The notes: generated by a model from the letters alone, not told the origin. A stretch of DNA of 15,086 nt from Loki-b32 sp964493385 (GCA_964493385.1 CAZBNW010000062.1:1-15086), one strand, 5' to 3'. Numbered from the stretch's first letter, positions 7,137 through 14,926 are shown. Translations and numbers: made by a program.

Positions 7137-8192
7137 TTAGATATTTATATATCTTTTAATATCCAATTCTTTACTTTCGGCTAATTTTTCATATTTTTTA
7201 GGAATTGCACAACAAGCAGAAAAAAACTTGAATTGGATTTTAGAATTATAGTTTTTTAGCCATTTTAAAGTGTCTTTAGATGGAATTTCGATTCTTGTTA
7301 TACCCGCTTTAATAGCGGATTTTTCAATGTCAGTCTTAATATTTCCACGAGGTCTCATGCATCCTAATGAAATTTCTGTTTTAGGAAAGGTAAATCTTAT
7401 TATAGCTATAATTTTCGCAATATCTTCTGGTTTGGGTGTCTCAAACTTTATCTTAGAATCTTTAGGGGGAATTAGCACAATAACAACTATTAATGATGGA
7501 TTTAATCTAATTTCTTTAATAAATTTGATAGATTCTAATTCTTTATTGAGCTTTCCATAGTATAGCCCAACACAAATATGAGGAACAATGTTTAATTCAT
7601 AATCTTTTAATAAATCAATTGCTTTTCTATATTCACTTAATTCTATATCTAAATGATAAATATTTCGCACAACCTCTTCATCCATATTAATATCAAAAGA
7701 AACTATATCAACATTAGCATCAGCGAGTTTCTTTGCAGTTTCTTCATTTAATAATCCAGTATGTGTATTAATAATTAAATTTGTTTCTCTCTTCACTTTT
7801 TTAATAGTATCTAAAAAGTCTAATAAAGGAACTGAGCCATCAAGCTTGCTCCCACCTGATATTAATGCACCCACTCCATTTTTTTTATAAAGTTTGATTA
7901 AAAATTGTTCCAAATCTTTATTTTCTAATATTTGTTTCATCCCTTTCAAATATTTCTTATTACAATGTTCACACTCTAAGGTACATTCACTACCTGTTAT
8001 ACTAATCGCAGGAAATCTATTTGTAGGATTATAGATTTTTAAAATATTACCAAAATTTTTGCATGTAATATCCTGGGCTAGAGTGAAGAGTGGTTCTAAA
8101 TCCTTCGATTCAAGATTTAAAATTGCTGAAAAATCTAACCATGATGCTGATCCAGATTTAAGTTTATTTAATAATAATTGAGTTTTATTCAT
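7137..8192 (-). CDS. Radical SAM protein, COG1856-like; probable LipS-type lipoyl synthase subunit
   Basis: This radical SAM enzyme has the [4Fe-4S] motif C70-x3-C74-x2-C77 in ISITGSECTLECEHC, then KKYLKGM (79-85). Near the C-terminus are C278 in LGCMRPRG and the pair C327-C328 in FFSACCAIP, candidate ligands of a second cluster that would donate sulfur. Its type (archaeal homologue of biotin synthase) and position directly after a lipoate ligase-like gene point to LipS1 or LipS2. These are the two proteins shown in Thermococcus kodakarensis to insert sulfur at C8 (LipS2) and then C6 (LipS1) of protein-bound octanoate. I cannot say which of the two this is. The ATG overlaps the preceding gene by 8 bp, so translation is coupled. 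It is longer than many COG1856 members because of an N-terminal helical extension (about 1-58). Confidence 0.82.
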   Translation of the reverse strand: MNKTQLLLNKLKSGSASWLDFSAILNLESKDLEPLFTLAQDITCKNFGNILKIYNPTNRFPAISITGSECTLECEHCNKKYLKGMKQILENKDLEQFLIKLYKKNGVGALISGGSKLDGSVPLLDFLDTIKKVKRETNLIINTHTGLLNEETAKKLADANVDIVSFDINMDEEVVRNIYHLDIELSEYRKAIDLLKDYELNIVPHICVGLYYGKLNKELESIKFIKEIRLNPSLIVVIVLIPPKDSKIKFETPKPEDIAKIIAIIRFTFPKTEISLGCMRPRGNIKTDIEKSAIKAGITRIEIPSKDTLKWLKNYNSKIQFKFFSACCAIPKKYEKLAESKELDIKRYINI

Positions 8193-8964
8193 ATTTTTGT
8201 AACCATTTCAAATTTGAATATTTTTCTTTTACTAAACTTTCTGTCAATTCTTTCTCCTCTTCTAAAAGAATTCCATCTTTTAACTCGATACCTAATGATT
8301 TTTCGAATCCACGCTTTAATGAAATAATCAGCTTTTCTTCATCATAATTTTGTATGTGATTTTTAATTCCTATGCACTTAGCACGAACCGATCTGACCAT
8401 CCTAGATTTCCCAACATTCTCAGGGGCTTTTAATACAGAATACATCAATTCAGGATCAATATCTAATAAAATAGTGCCATGTTGGAGAAGATATCCTTTC
8501 TTTCGTACCTGTGCATTCCCGGAGAATTTTTTACCCTCTATTAGAATAGCAGGACAATGAATAACATCCTTCTCTGGTTTTAAACCAAAAATCATTAATC
8601 CCATAATTATTCCTTGGGTAATAATCTCAAACTGTTCCAATACCTTGTTAGCACCTAATTTCTCAAGAAATTTGATAGGGCATATAATTGAATATGTTAT
8701 TTCTCTAATTTCATCATGAAAAACAGCCCCACCTCCAGTAATCCGCCTTACAATATTAAATCCTTTATCTTTTGCGAATTTAACATCAATTTCATTGGCT
8801 AAACTCTGATTTCTCCCGATACTTGCAGTAGAAGGCTTCCATTTATAAAACCTTAAGGTATTTGGCGATTTTTTCTCTATAGTCATTTTTAAAATAGCTT
8901 CATCTAAACCCATATTCCAGAATCCATTTTTAACTTCTAAAGGTAAAAATCGCCACACATTCAT
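8185..8964 (-). CDS. Lipoate-protein ligase A / octanoyltransferase family protein
   Basis: This protein should attach octanoate or lipoate to the lysine of lipoyl carrier domains (GcvH or 2-oxoacid dehydrogenase E2). Visible motifs are RRITGGGAVFHD (73-84) at the substrate and adenylate site, EGKKFSGNAQ (143-152) with the conserved lysine, and LQHGTILLD (160-168). It has 259 residues, with the catalytic domain and only a short C-terminal tail. The LplB-like accessory domain that full ATP-dependent ligases need is absent, and no lplB gene is in the window. C137, six residues before EGKK, and the tail pattern also recall LipM-type octanoyltransferases, so it may use octanoyl-ACP or octanoyl-CoA instead of ATP. 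It lies 17 bp after one radical SAM gene and overlaps the other, so it probably makes the octanoyl-protein they sulfurate. Confidence 0.88.
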   Translation of the reverse strand: MNVWRFLPLEVKNGFWNMGLDEAILKMTIEKKSPNTLRFYKWKPSTASIGRNQSLANEIDVKFAKDKGFNIVRRITGGGAVFHDEIREITYSIICPIKFLEKLGANKVLEQFEIITQGIIMGLMIFGLKPEKDVIHCPAILIEGKKFSGNAQVRKKGYLLQHGTILLDIDPELMYSVLKAPENVGKSRMVRSVRAKCIGIKNHIQNYDEEKLIISLKRGFEKSLGIELKDGILLEEEKELTESLVKEKYSNLKWLQKYE

Positions 8965-8981
8965 TTTTTTCTATCAAAATA

Positions 8982-9983
8982 TTAGTTTACAAATTTATTT
9001 AATAAATCAAAAATTTCAATTTTTTCAATTTCAGATAATGCTCGTGGATAATTATAAATAGGACCAGATGGTTTAGATGTATAATAAGGACGATTACAAC
9101 CAGGACATCCAGAAGTTAAAAAAGCGTCAGTATCATCGATAATCATATTTAGGTCTTTTTTTCTGATATTAAAATTTATAATTTCTCCTTTCCTATTAAA
9201 AGTAAAATCTTTTGATTTTTTCTCTTTATTAATAATAAGAAATCTTCCCAACTGTAATTTTCTAAAACTAACAAGTGCTGGTTGGGTTATATTTTCAAAT
9301 TTTGTACCACTTATAGGGGTAAATGCAAACAAGGACACAAGAATATTTAAATTATGTAACTCTTCTACACGTTCAATGACGTTTTTTTCCGTTTCTCCTA
9401 ACCCAATTATTATATGAGTACTTACAAGGCCCGGTGTAAAAATTTCTAATGCCTCATTTAACTTTTGAAAATGTTCCTCCCATGTATAGGGACCCCCAAC
9501 ATTTCTACCCTTAATCTTATCAAAAATCTCAGATGTCGCGCCATCTAATGCGATTCCTACTCTTTGAACTCCTTTCAATTTTAACTCTCTCAATTTTTCT
9601 TTTGACATAGGTGGAATAGCAACAGATATAGGTATATTAGTATGTGTTCTAATTTGAGTTATAATCTCTATCAAATCCCTAAAGTTTTCCGGATAATTGA
9701 GTGTTTGAATACATAATCTACTAAATTTCTTTGAAAAAGGTAAATATTTTAATTTTGTTAGAAAATCTTTAAATAAAAATATTGGCCAATTAACTCGAGA
9801 AAGTTTTTCTATCGAACTCTTAGATGATCGAGCTTGAGGACAAAAACCACAATTTGCTAAACAATGCCCCTCCTTAAATGTCATAATATAGCATGTAGTT
9901 GGAGGGTTTTCAAATTGTGGCAGTGAACCTAATCCTAAAACAGAAGCGCTTCCAACAGATACTCTTATTTTTTCTATTGTCAC
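8982..9983 (-). CDS. Radical SAM protein, COG2516-like; probable LipS-type lipoyl synthase subunit
   Basis: First gene of the operon. The radical SAM motif is C41-x3-C45-x2-C48 in EGHCLANCGFCPQAR, with an extra C31 just upstream and a C-terminal C293-x2-C296 in TSGCPGCNRPYY. C31 with C293/C296 could bind an auxiliary [4Fe-4S] cluster. Proteins of this kind are often annotated as biotin synthase-related. T. kodakarensis LipS1 and LipS2 were annotated that way, then shown to carry two clusters and to make the lipoyl group together. Adjacency to a lipoate ligase-type gene and a second such radical SAM gene supports the LipS role. Which of LipS1/LipS2 it is cannot be settled here. The GTG start is supported by AGGGA about 6 nt upstream. 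No biotin pathway gene is nearby. Confidence 0.84.
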   Translation of the reverse strand: MTIEKIRVSVGSASVLGLGSLPQFENPPTTCYIMTFKEGHCLANCGFCPQARSSKSSIEKLSRVNWPIFLFKDFLTKLKYLPFSKKFSRLCIQTLNYPENFRDLIEIITQIRTHTNIPISVAIPPMSKEKLRELKLKGVQRVGIALDGATSEIFDKIKGRNVGGPYTWEEHFQKLNEALEIFTPGLVSTHIIIGLGETEKNVIERVEELHNLNILVSLFAFTPISGTKFENITQPALVSFRKLQLGRFLIINKEKKSKDFTFNRKGEIINFNIRKKDLNMIIDDTDAFLTSGCPGCNRPYYTSKPSGPIYNYPRALSEIEKIEIFDLLNKFVN

Positions 9984-10183
9984 TAATATCCCTAGTAAAT
10001 AAGTAAAATTAAGTTTTATTGCTTCGATCTATAAATTTTCAAAACTTAAGTAATTAAAGCTGTTTTATAGAATTCAAAAATTTATTGATTAGGTAAATCT
10101 CTACAAAAAAAATTTATTGTATCAATTATTAAAATATTAAATACGATATTTATCCTTTAATTCCATATAAGAGTTAAAAACTT
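9984..10183. other. Divergent intergenic promoter region (lipS operon / leuS)
   Basis: This 200-bp A/T-rich stretch separates the start of the minus-strand cofactor operon from plus-strand leuS, so it must hold both promoters. No RNA gene, conserved riboswitch fold or repeat was recognised. The leuS ATG has no good Shine-Dalgarno sequence, so that transcript may have a short leader. Confidence 0.7.
10029..10040 (-). promoter_or_regulatory. Candidate TATA box of the lipS-cofD operon
   Basis: Read on the minus strand, GAAAATTTATAG lies about 46-57 bp upstream of the GTG at 9983. This resembles an archaeal TATA element and predicts transcription start near 10005 with a leader of about 20 nt that includes the AGGGA ribosome site. 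Position and composition are the only evidence. Confidence 0.4.
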
Positions 10184-12964
10184 ATGGTTGATTACGACGC
10201 CCAAAAAATAGAAAAGAAATGGCAAACAAAGTGGGAAAACGATAGAATTTTTGAAGTCAAAGTAGATCCGAAGAGAGAAAAGTATTACGTGTTAGAAATG
10301 TATCCTTATCCCTCATCAGCACTTCATATGGGTCACCTTCGCAATTATTCTATAGGTGATTCATTTGCAAGATATAAACGAATGTTAGGTTTCAATGTGC
10401 TTTACCCGATGGGATATGATTCATTTGGATTACCAGCAGAAAATGCTGCTATAGATCATGGTGCAAATCCCAAGGAATGGACAGACGCGAATATAAAAGC
10501 AATTATTGAACAGCAGAAACGAATTGGTCTTTCTTATGATTGGAGTCGCCTCATTTACAGCCATTCTATAGACTATTATAAATGGGATCAATGGCTCTTT
10601 CTAAAATTTTTTGAGAAAGGGCTTGCTTACCGAGAAAATAGTTATGTTAATTGGTGTCTTAAATGTAATACTGTATTGGCAAATGAACAGGTATTAGGGG
10701 GAAGATGTTGGCGTTGTAATGAAGAGGTAGAACAAAAGTTCTTAACACAATGGTTCCTAAACATAAGGGCATATGCGGAAGAATTACTTAACGGTTTGAA
10801 CGAAGTTAATTGGCCAGAAAAAGTTAAAGTTATGCAACGAAATTGGATAGGTCGTTCTGAAGGTAGTATTATTCAATTTCCTATAGTGGGGGAAAACCGA
10901 ACCATAGACATCTTTACCACTAGACCAGATACTCTTTTTGGCGTAACTTTCATGGTATTCGCCCCTGAACATCCTTGGGTCAGAGAATGGGTAAAAACAA
11001 CTGAATATGAAGCTGGATTTGAGAATTTATATAATGAAGTAATGAAACAAGATAGGTTTGAAAGGACCGACATTGAAATAGAAAAAAAAGGATTATTTAT
11101 TGGTAAATATGCAATAAACCCAATGACAAAAGAGGAAGTTCCACTTTATATCGGGAACTTTGTAATTTATGAGTATGGTGCTGGCGCTGTTATGGCAGTA
11201 CCTGCCCATGATCAACGTGATTTTGAATTTGCAAAAGAATATAATATTCCAATTAGAATTGTAATACAACCATTTGATTATAAATTGAAATTGGAAAAAA
11301 TATCTAGAGCTTATGAAGGTGATGGCACATTAATTAACTCTGATGAATTTAATGGGATGGAAAATCGATCTGCCATTAATGCAATCACTAAGAAACTCGA
11401 AGAAATAGGAATGGGGGAACCAACAATAAATTATAAATTAAGGGATTGGTTAATTTCCCGTCAACGCTATTGGGGTTGTCCTATACCAATAATCTATTGC
11501 AAAGATTGTGGAACAGTTTCGGTTCCTTATGAAGATTTACCAGTTCTATTACCTAACGATGTACAATTCACAGGCAAAGGAAATCCATTAGAAACAAGTG
11601 AGAGTTTCATAAATGTTATGTGTCCTAAATGTGGGAAACAAGGTAAACGTGAAACTGACACCATGGATACATTTGTAGACAGTGCTTGGTATTTTTTCCG
11701 GTTTGCTGATCCCTTCTCGAAAGATTTGCCTTATAGAAAAGAAATTGTTGATTATTGGATGAATGTTGATCAATACATAGGAGGCATTGAACATGCTATA
11801 ATGCATTTACTTTATGCTAGATTTTTTACAAAAGTTGCAAGAGATCTTGGTCTTCATTCATATGATGAACCTTTCCAACGTTTATTAACTCAAGGAATGA
11901 TAAATAAAACTCATCCTTACTGTCCAAAATGTAATACATTTGCAATTAAAGCAGAAATGAATAATGTAGCCTGTAAAAGATGTGGAACAGAATATATATT
12001 AAAAAGTGTAAAAATGAGTAAAAGTCTTGGTAATACTGTAGATCCCATTGGAATAATGACTAAATATGGGGCTGATGCTGCAAGATTTTTTATTTTATTT
12101 GGTGCAAGTCCCAAATCAGGATTAGAATGGTCAGACGAAGGCGTAGATTATGCTTTTAGATTTATTAAAAACACATTTCAGTTATTAACTGAACCACCTA
12201 AGAGTGTAAGGAAAACTACTAGTATTCGAGATACACTAATTAAATATTATTTAAATAAAACAATCAAAGATTATACTGAGAATATGGATAAACTAGCGAT
12301 AAGAAATGCTGTTAACAATATTATCCAATTTACATCCGAATTAAGCAAGTATAAAAGTGAAGGGATCAAAAAAGAGATTTTCGAAGAATGTAAGGAAAAA
12401 TTGGTCTTATTGCTTCACCCTATAACACCTCATATGACGGAAGAAGTTTGGGAAATAAGTGGTAGAAAAAAATATTTATGCTTAGCAATATGGCCTTCTT
12501 ACGATAATAAACTACTTACAAAAGAATCTAATTATAAATGGAATCTAATGAATAATATCTTAGATGATATTAGCAATATAAAATTAGTTATGAAAAAAGA
12601 GGCGTTAGAAAAAATCTCAATTATTATTGCTGATCAGTGGAAATTAAAGTTTTATAATAAATTTATGTCCTTAGTAGAAGAAACTAAGGATCAAGGAGAA
12701 ATCATGAAGAATTTAATGCAAAATAATGAATTAAAAAAGCATGGAAAATTAATTAGTCAAATTATTGCCAAAATGTTGAAAAATATTGGAAAGTATCCAA
12801 AATTCACACTCACTTTAGAGGATGAATATCTATTTTTTAATGACCTCAGATCAGTTATAGAGAAAAAATTCCAATCTAAAGTAGATATAATTTTCGAAAA
12901 AGATTCAAATATACAAAAAGCAGCTCAAGCACTCCCAGGTAAACCAGCAATCGTTATTTCTTAA
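10184..12964 (+). CDS. leuS: Leucyl-tRNA synthetase, bacterial-type core
   Basis: A class I synthetase that charges tRNA-Leu in the cytoplasm. Visible motifs are HMGH (48-51, the HIGH motif), GYDSFGLPAENAA (77-89), the editing-domain motifs TTRPDTLFG (245-253) and GAGAVMAVPAHDQRD (332-346), LISRQRYWG (423-431), and KMSKS (610-614). GYDSFGLPAE, the RQRYWG context and the LEWSDEGV block after KMSKS match the bacterial type; archaeal/eukaryotic LeuRS differ there. The C-terminus (ALPGKPAIVIS) instead recalls the ending of archaeal-type enzymes, from memory. There are three pairs of CxxC motifs: C158/C161 with C175/C178, C439/C442 with C480/C483, and C580/C583 with C597/C600. These suggest three zinc ribbons, the last just before KMSKS. 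At 926 residues it is longer than typical bacterial LeuRS (about 860). The ATG gives an N-terminus that fits the family. Confidence 0.97.
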   Translation: MVDYDAQKIEKKWQTKWENDRIFEVKVDPKREKYYVLEMYPYPSSALHMGHLRNYSIGDSFARYKRMLGFNVLYPMGYDSFGLPAENAAIDHGANPKEWTDANIKAIIEQQKRIGLSYDWSRLIYSHSIDYYKWDQWLFLKFFEKGLAYRENSYVNWCLKCNTVLANEQVLGGRCWRCNEEVEQKFLTQWFLNIRAYAEELLNGLNEVNWPEKVKVMQRNWIGRSEGSIIQFPIVGENRTIDIFTTRPDTLFGVTFMVFAPEHPWVREWVKTTEYEAGFENLYNEVMKQDRFERTDIEIEKKGLFIGKYAINPMTKEEVPLYIGNFVIYEYGAGAVMAVPAHDQRDFEFAKEYNIPIRIVIQPFDYKLKLEKISRAYEGDGTLINSDEFNGMENRSAINAITKKLEEIGMGEPTINYKLRDWLISRQRYWGCPIPIIYCKDCGTVSVPYEDLPVLLPNDVQFTGKGNPLETSESFINVMCPKCGKQGKRETDTMDTFVDSAWYFFRFADPFSKDLPYRKEIVDYWMNVDQYIGGIEHAIMHLLYARFFTKVARDLGLHSYDEPFQRLLTQGMINKTHPYCPKCNTFAIKAEMNNVACKRCGTEYILKSVKMSKSLGNTVDPIGIMTKYGADAARFFILFGASPKSGLEWSDEGVDYAFRFIKNTFQLLTEPPKSVRKTTSIRDTLIKYYLNKTIKDYTENMDKLAIRNAVNNIIQFTSELSKYKSEGIKKEIFEECKEKLVLLLHPITPHMTEEVWEISGRKKYLCLAIWPSYDNKLLTKESNYKWNLMNNILDDISNIKLVMKKEALEKISIIIADQWKLKFYNKFMSLVEETKDQGEIMKNLMQNNELKKHGKLISQIIAKMLKNIGKYPKFTLTLEDEYLFFNDLRSVIEKKFQSKVDIIFEKDSNIQKAAQALPGKPAIVIS

Positions 12965-12965
12965 A

Positions 12966-12975
12966 TTTTTTTTTT
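12966..12975 (+). terminator. T10 terminator after leuS
   Basis: Ten T residues start 1 bp after the leuS stop codon, with no preceding hairpin. This is the typical form of an archaeal intrinsic terminator. Confidence 0.6.
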
Positions 12976-13050
12976 GATTAATTTCAACCAAATTATTCAA
13001 ATAATTCATTTTCTACCCTATTTTATTAACTTAAGATTAAAAAATTTATA

Positions 13051-13134
13051 ATGAATTTAAATATATTAAAATTAGATAAAAAATGCGTTAAATTAAATTC
13101 TAAATATAAAGATATTGATTTTAATAATAAATGA
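13051..13134 (+). CDS. Possible 27-codon leader ORF
   Basis: ATG 13051 opens 27 codons (beginning MNLNILKLDKKC) and ends at a TGA that overlaps the ATG of the next gene (ATGA). The region is very A/T-rich, so a stop-free run of this length is mildly unusual. The peptide has no recognisable domain, and there is no Shine-Dalgarno sequence for either start. It could be a coupled leader peptide or simply chance. Confidence 0.25.
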   Translation: MNLNILKLDKKCVKLNSKYKDIDFNNK

Positions 13135-14000
13135 CAATCTACGAACTCAGTATTATCTCTACAACCGGATTTCCCTATTTCAATAGTTTAATTAAACCTG
13201 CTCCGGAAGGTGTGAAAATCTTTCTTAGATTTTTTGATTTTTCTAAAAACACGGTTACAGTTCAAGATCAATTAGATTTAGATTCAAAATTCGATCTTAC
13301 CGCAGGTTTGATATCTGCATTATTTGAATTTGCTCGAAATATCGATAAAAAAATAGAAGTGCTTGAATTTAAACCTAAAAAAGAAAAAAATTCAACCAAA
13401 ACTGCTGTAAAAAAAACAAAATTTCGAGGAGATGTAATAATTACAGCGCAGACAGAATCCTTCTTACTACATAAATCAGTTCGAGAAAAGATAAAAATCA
13501 TTTATAATAATTTTATACATGCCAAAATTCCTCTTGATTCGGCAGATTCTGTTTACAACAATGAAGAAAATAAAATAATTGATATATTAACTGATTCAAA
13601 AGCAAGACAAAAAATATCAAAACAGCAAAATGATCTTAAACGCTTAGCAAATGATTTTTTGAGTGAAATGAAAGATTATGGTCTCTGGGGAATTTGTATC
13701 ACCTCATTTGACCTTTCTCCTATCGTTACTTTTGGGAAAAAATATTCATTAGAGAATGTATGTCATATTTTAAGACACATTGGGTATATACCTGAAATAT
13801 CTCCGGTGGATTGGATTTATAGGCAATCCTTCTTTTCAGATGAACAAATTCAAGTTTGTATTATTAAATCAGATGTAGGTCCAACAGTTGAGGATGTTTT
13901 GTTTGAACCTTATTTTTATTTACTTTTCGCAGATCCTCAAAGTTATTTTGGAGAATTTCCAGCTAAACTCACTTCTGCTTTTAATAAAATTCTTGGTTAA
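13131..14000 (+). CDS. Unrecognised protein with two longin/roadblock-like halves
   Basis: I do not recognise a named family. The first half (about 2-130) reads as strand (YELSIISTTGFPYFN), strand (VKIFLRFFDF), helix (LTAGLISALFEFARN), strands (IEVLEF, DVIITAQTESFLLH) and helix (REKIKIIYNNFI). This order and the small-molecule-free, hydrophobic pattern resemble longin or roadblock domains. The second half (about 185-289) repeats it: GICITSFDLSPIVTFG, helix SLENVCHILRHIG, strands around QIQVCIIKSD and YFYLLFADP, then a final helix. A basic, Lys-rich insertion (81-98) and a helical linker (145-182) lie between. There is no signal peptide or membrane segment, so it is cytosolic. Such domains partner small GTPases in eukaryotes and are common in Asgard archaea. 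The fold call is by eye; a plain hypothetical protein is the safe reading. Confidence 0.8.
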   Translation: MTIYELSIISTTGFPYFNSLIKPAPEGVKIFLRFFDFSKNTVTVQDQLDLDSKFDLTAGLISALFEFARNIDKKIEVLEFKPKKEKNSTKTAVKKTKFRGDVIITAQTESFLLHKSVREKIKIIYNNFIHAKIPLDSADSVYNNEENKIIDILTDSKARQKISKQQNDLKRLANDFLSEMKDYGLWGICITSFDLSPIVTFGKKYSLENVCHILRHIGYIPEISPVDWIYRQSFFSDEQIQVCIIKSDVGPTVEDVLFEPYFYLLFADPQSYFGEFPAKLTSAFNKILG

Positions 14001-14060
14001 GATATTTCAAATTAAATAAAATTATTGAATAAAATTCAAGAACTTTTTAAGAACATATAA

Positions 14061-14090
14061 TAAATAAGTTTTTAATAAAGTGCTTATTTA
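14061..14090. terminator. Inverted repeat between convergent genes
   Basis: TAAATAAG (14061-14068) and CTTATTTA (14083-14090) are perfect inverted copies around a 14-nt loop. The repeat covers the tpiA stop codon and lies 60 bp after the plus-strand gene. It could serve as a two-way terminator, but the arms are A/T-rich and the stem is weak. Confidence 0.3.
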
Positions 14091-14854
14091 ACTGCTTTAT
14101 AAGCAGCATTTATTATTTGAACCAAAGAATCTACTTGAAGAGATGCTCCTCCAACCAAACCACCATCGATATTTTCTTTATTAAACAAGTCTTCAGCATT
14201 GTTTGGGTTAATTGATCCTCCATATTGTATCCTTATTATGTCAGCAGTCTCCTTATCAAATTTTTGACTCAAAAGTTCCCGAATAAAAATATGAATTTCT
14301 TCTGCTTGTTCTGGAGTAGCAGTTTTTCCGGTTCCTATTGCCCAGATTGGTTCATACGCTATAACAGTGTTTACCATCTCCTCATTTGTGAGATCTTTAA
14401 ATGTTTCATTAATTTGATATTCTATAATATCTTTTGTTTTTCCCCCTTCTCTTTCTTCTAGATGTTCACCTATGCATACAATAGGTTTTAAACTCATATA
14501 TAAAGCTTTTTTAAGTTTTTTATTAACTAAAGCATCTGATTCTTTAAAAATGTCTCTCCTTTCACTATGACCAAGAATAATATATTCTACACCAATTTCT
14601 TTCAAGAATTTAGGAGAAATCTCGCCTGTATAAGCTCCTTCATCCTCGAAATACATGTTTTGTGCACCTAATTTGATATTTGTACCTTTTAAAATCTCAT
14701 ACGCACTAGTTAGAACAGTAAAAGGTGCTGCAATTACTATATCAAGAGTATCAAATCCTTCTACTCGTGGAATTAAGCTCTCTAACATTTCTTTACATTT
14801 TTCGGGGGTTCCTCGGTTCATTTTCCAATTCCCCCCAATTATTGGTTTTCTCAA
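14084..14854 (-). CDS. tpiA: Triosephosphate isomerase, long (bacterial/eukaryotic) type
   Basis: Interconverts dihydroxyacetone phosphate and glyceraldehyde 3-phosphate in glycolysis/gluconeogenesis. Catalytic residues are visible: K11 in GGNWKMN (7-13), H96 in GHSERR (95-100), and E168 in YEPIWAIGTGKTA (167-179). The phosphate-binding YGGSI (211-215) and GGLVGGASL (231-239) are intact. At 256 residues it matches the bacterial/eukaryotic form; canonical archaeal enzymes are about 220-230 residues. The start is TTG, supported by GAGGT eight bases upstream. It stands alone in its orientation, with its own promoter region and a palindrome upstream; the plus-strand neighbour is convergent. Confidence 0.97.
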   Translation of the reverse strand: MRKPIIGGNWKMNRGTPEKCKEMLESLIPRVEGFDTLDIVIAAPFTVLTSAYEILKGTNIKLGAQNMYFEDEGAYTGEISPKFLKEIGVEYIILGHSERRDIFKESDALVNKKLKKALYMSLKPIVCIGEHLEEREGGKTKDIIEYQINETFKDLTNEEMVNTVIAYEPIWAIGTGKTATPEQAEEIHIFIRELLSQKFDKETADIIRIQYGGSINPNNAEDLFNKENIDGGLVGGASLQVDSLVQIINAAYKAVK

Positions 14855-14902
14855 CTTATTTTACCTCTGAAATTCTTCAAATTTGAAATCATGAAATTTA
14901 CG

Positions 14903-14919
14903 CTATAATTCAATTATAG
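14903..14919. promoter_or_regulatory. Perfect palindrome in the tpiA promoter region, possible operator
   Basis: CTATAATT-C-AATTATAG is a perfect inverted repeat with 8-bp arms and a 1-bp centre, about 48 bp upstream of the tpiA start. On the minus strand a TATA-like TTTTATAG lies just upstream (14927-14934), so the palindrome would sit between the TATA box and the expected transcription start. A repressor binding there would block tpiA. A/T-rich palindromes of this size occur by chance in such DNA. Confidence 0.35.
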
Positions 14920-14926
14920 AATAAGT

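Noticed and set aside
8982..9983. Biotin synthase (bioB) reading of the first radical SAM gene
   Set aside because: The cysteine pattern and C-terminal CPGC differ from BioB, no biotin genes are nearby, and a lipoate ligase-type gene is adjacent.
7137..9983. FO synthase (CofG/CofH) reading of the radical SAM pair, given the cof genes downstream
   Set aside because: Flanking motifs do not match CofG/CofH, and the interposed ligase-type gene and extra cluster cysteines fit lipoyl synthesis better.
10041..10183. Possible tRNA or riboswitch upstream of leuS (such as a T-box)
   Set aside because: No cloverleaf, CCA end, T-box-like conserved core or strong GC stem was found in this A/T-rich stretch.
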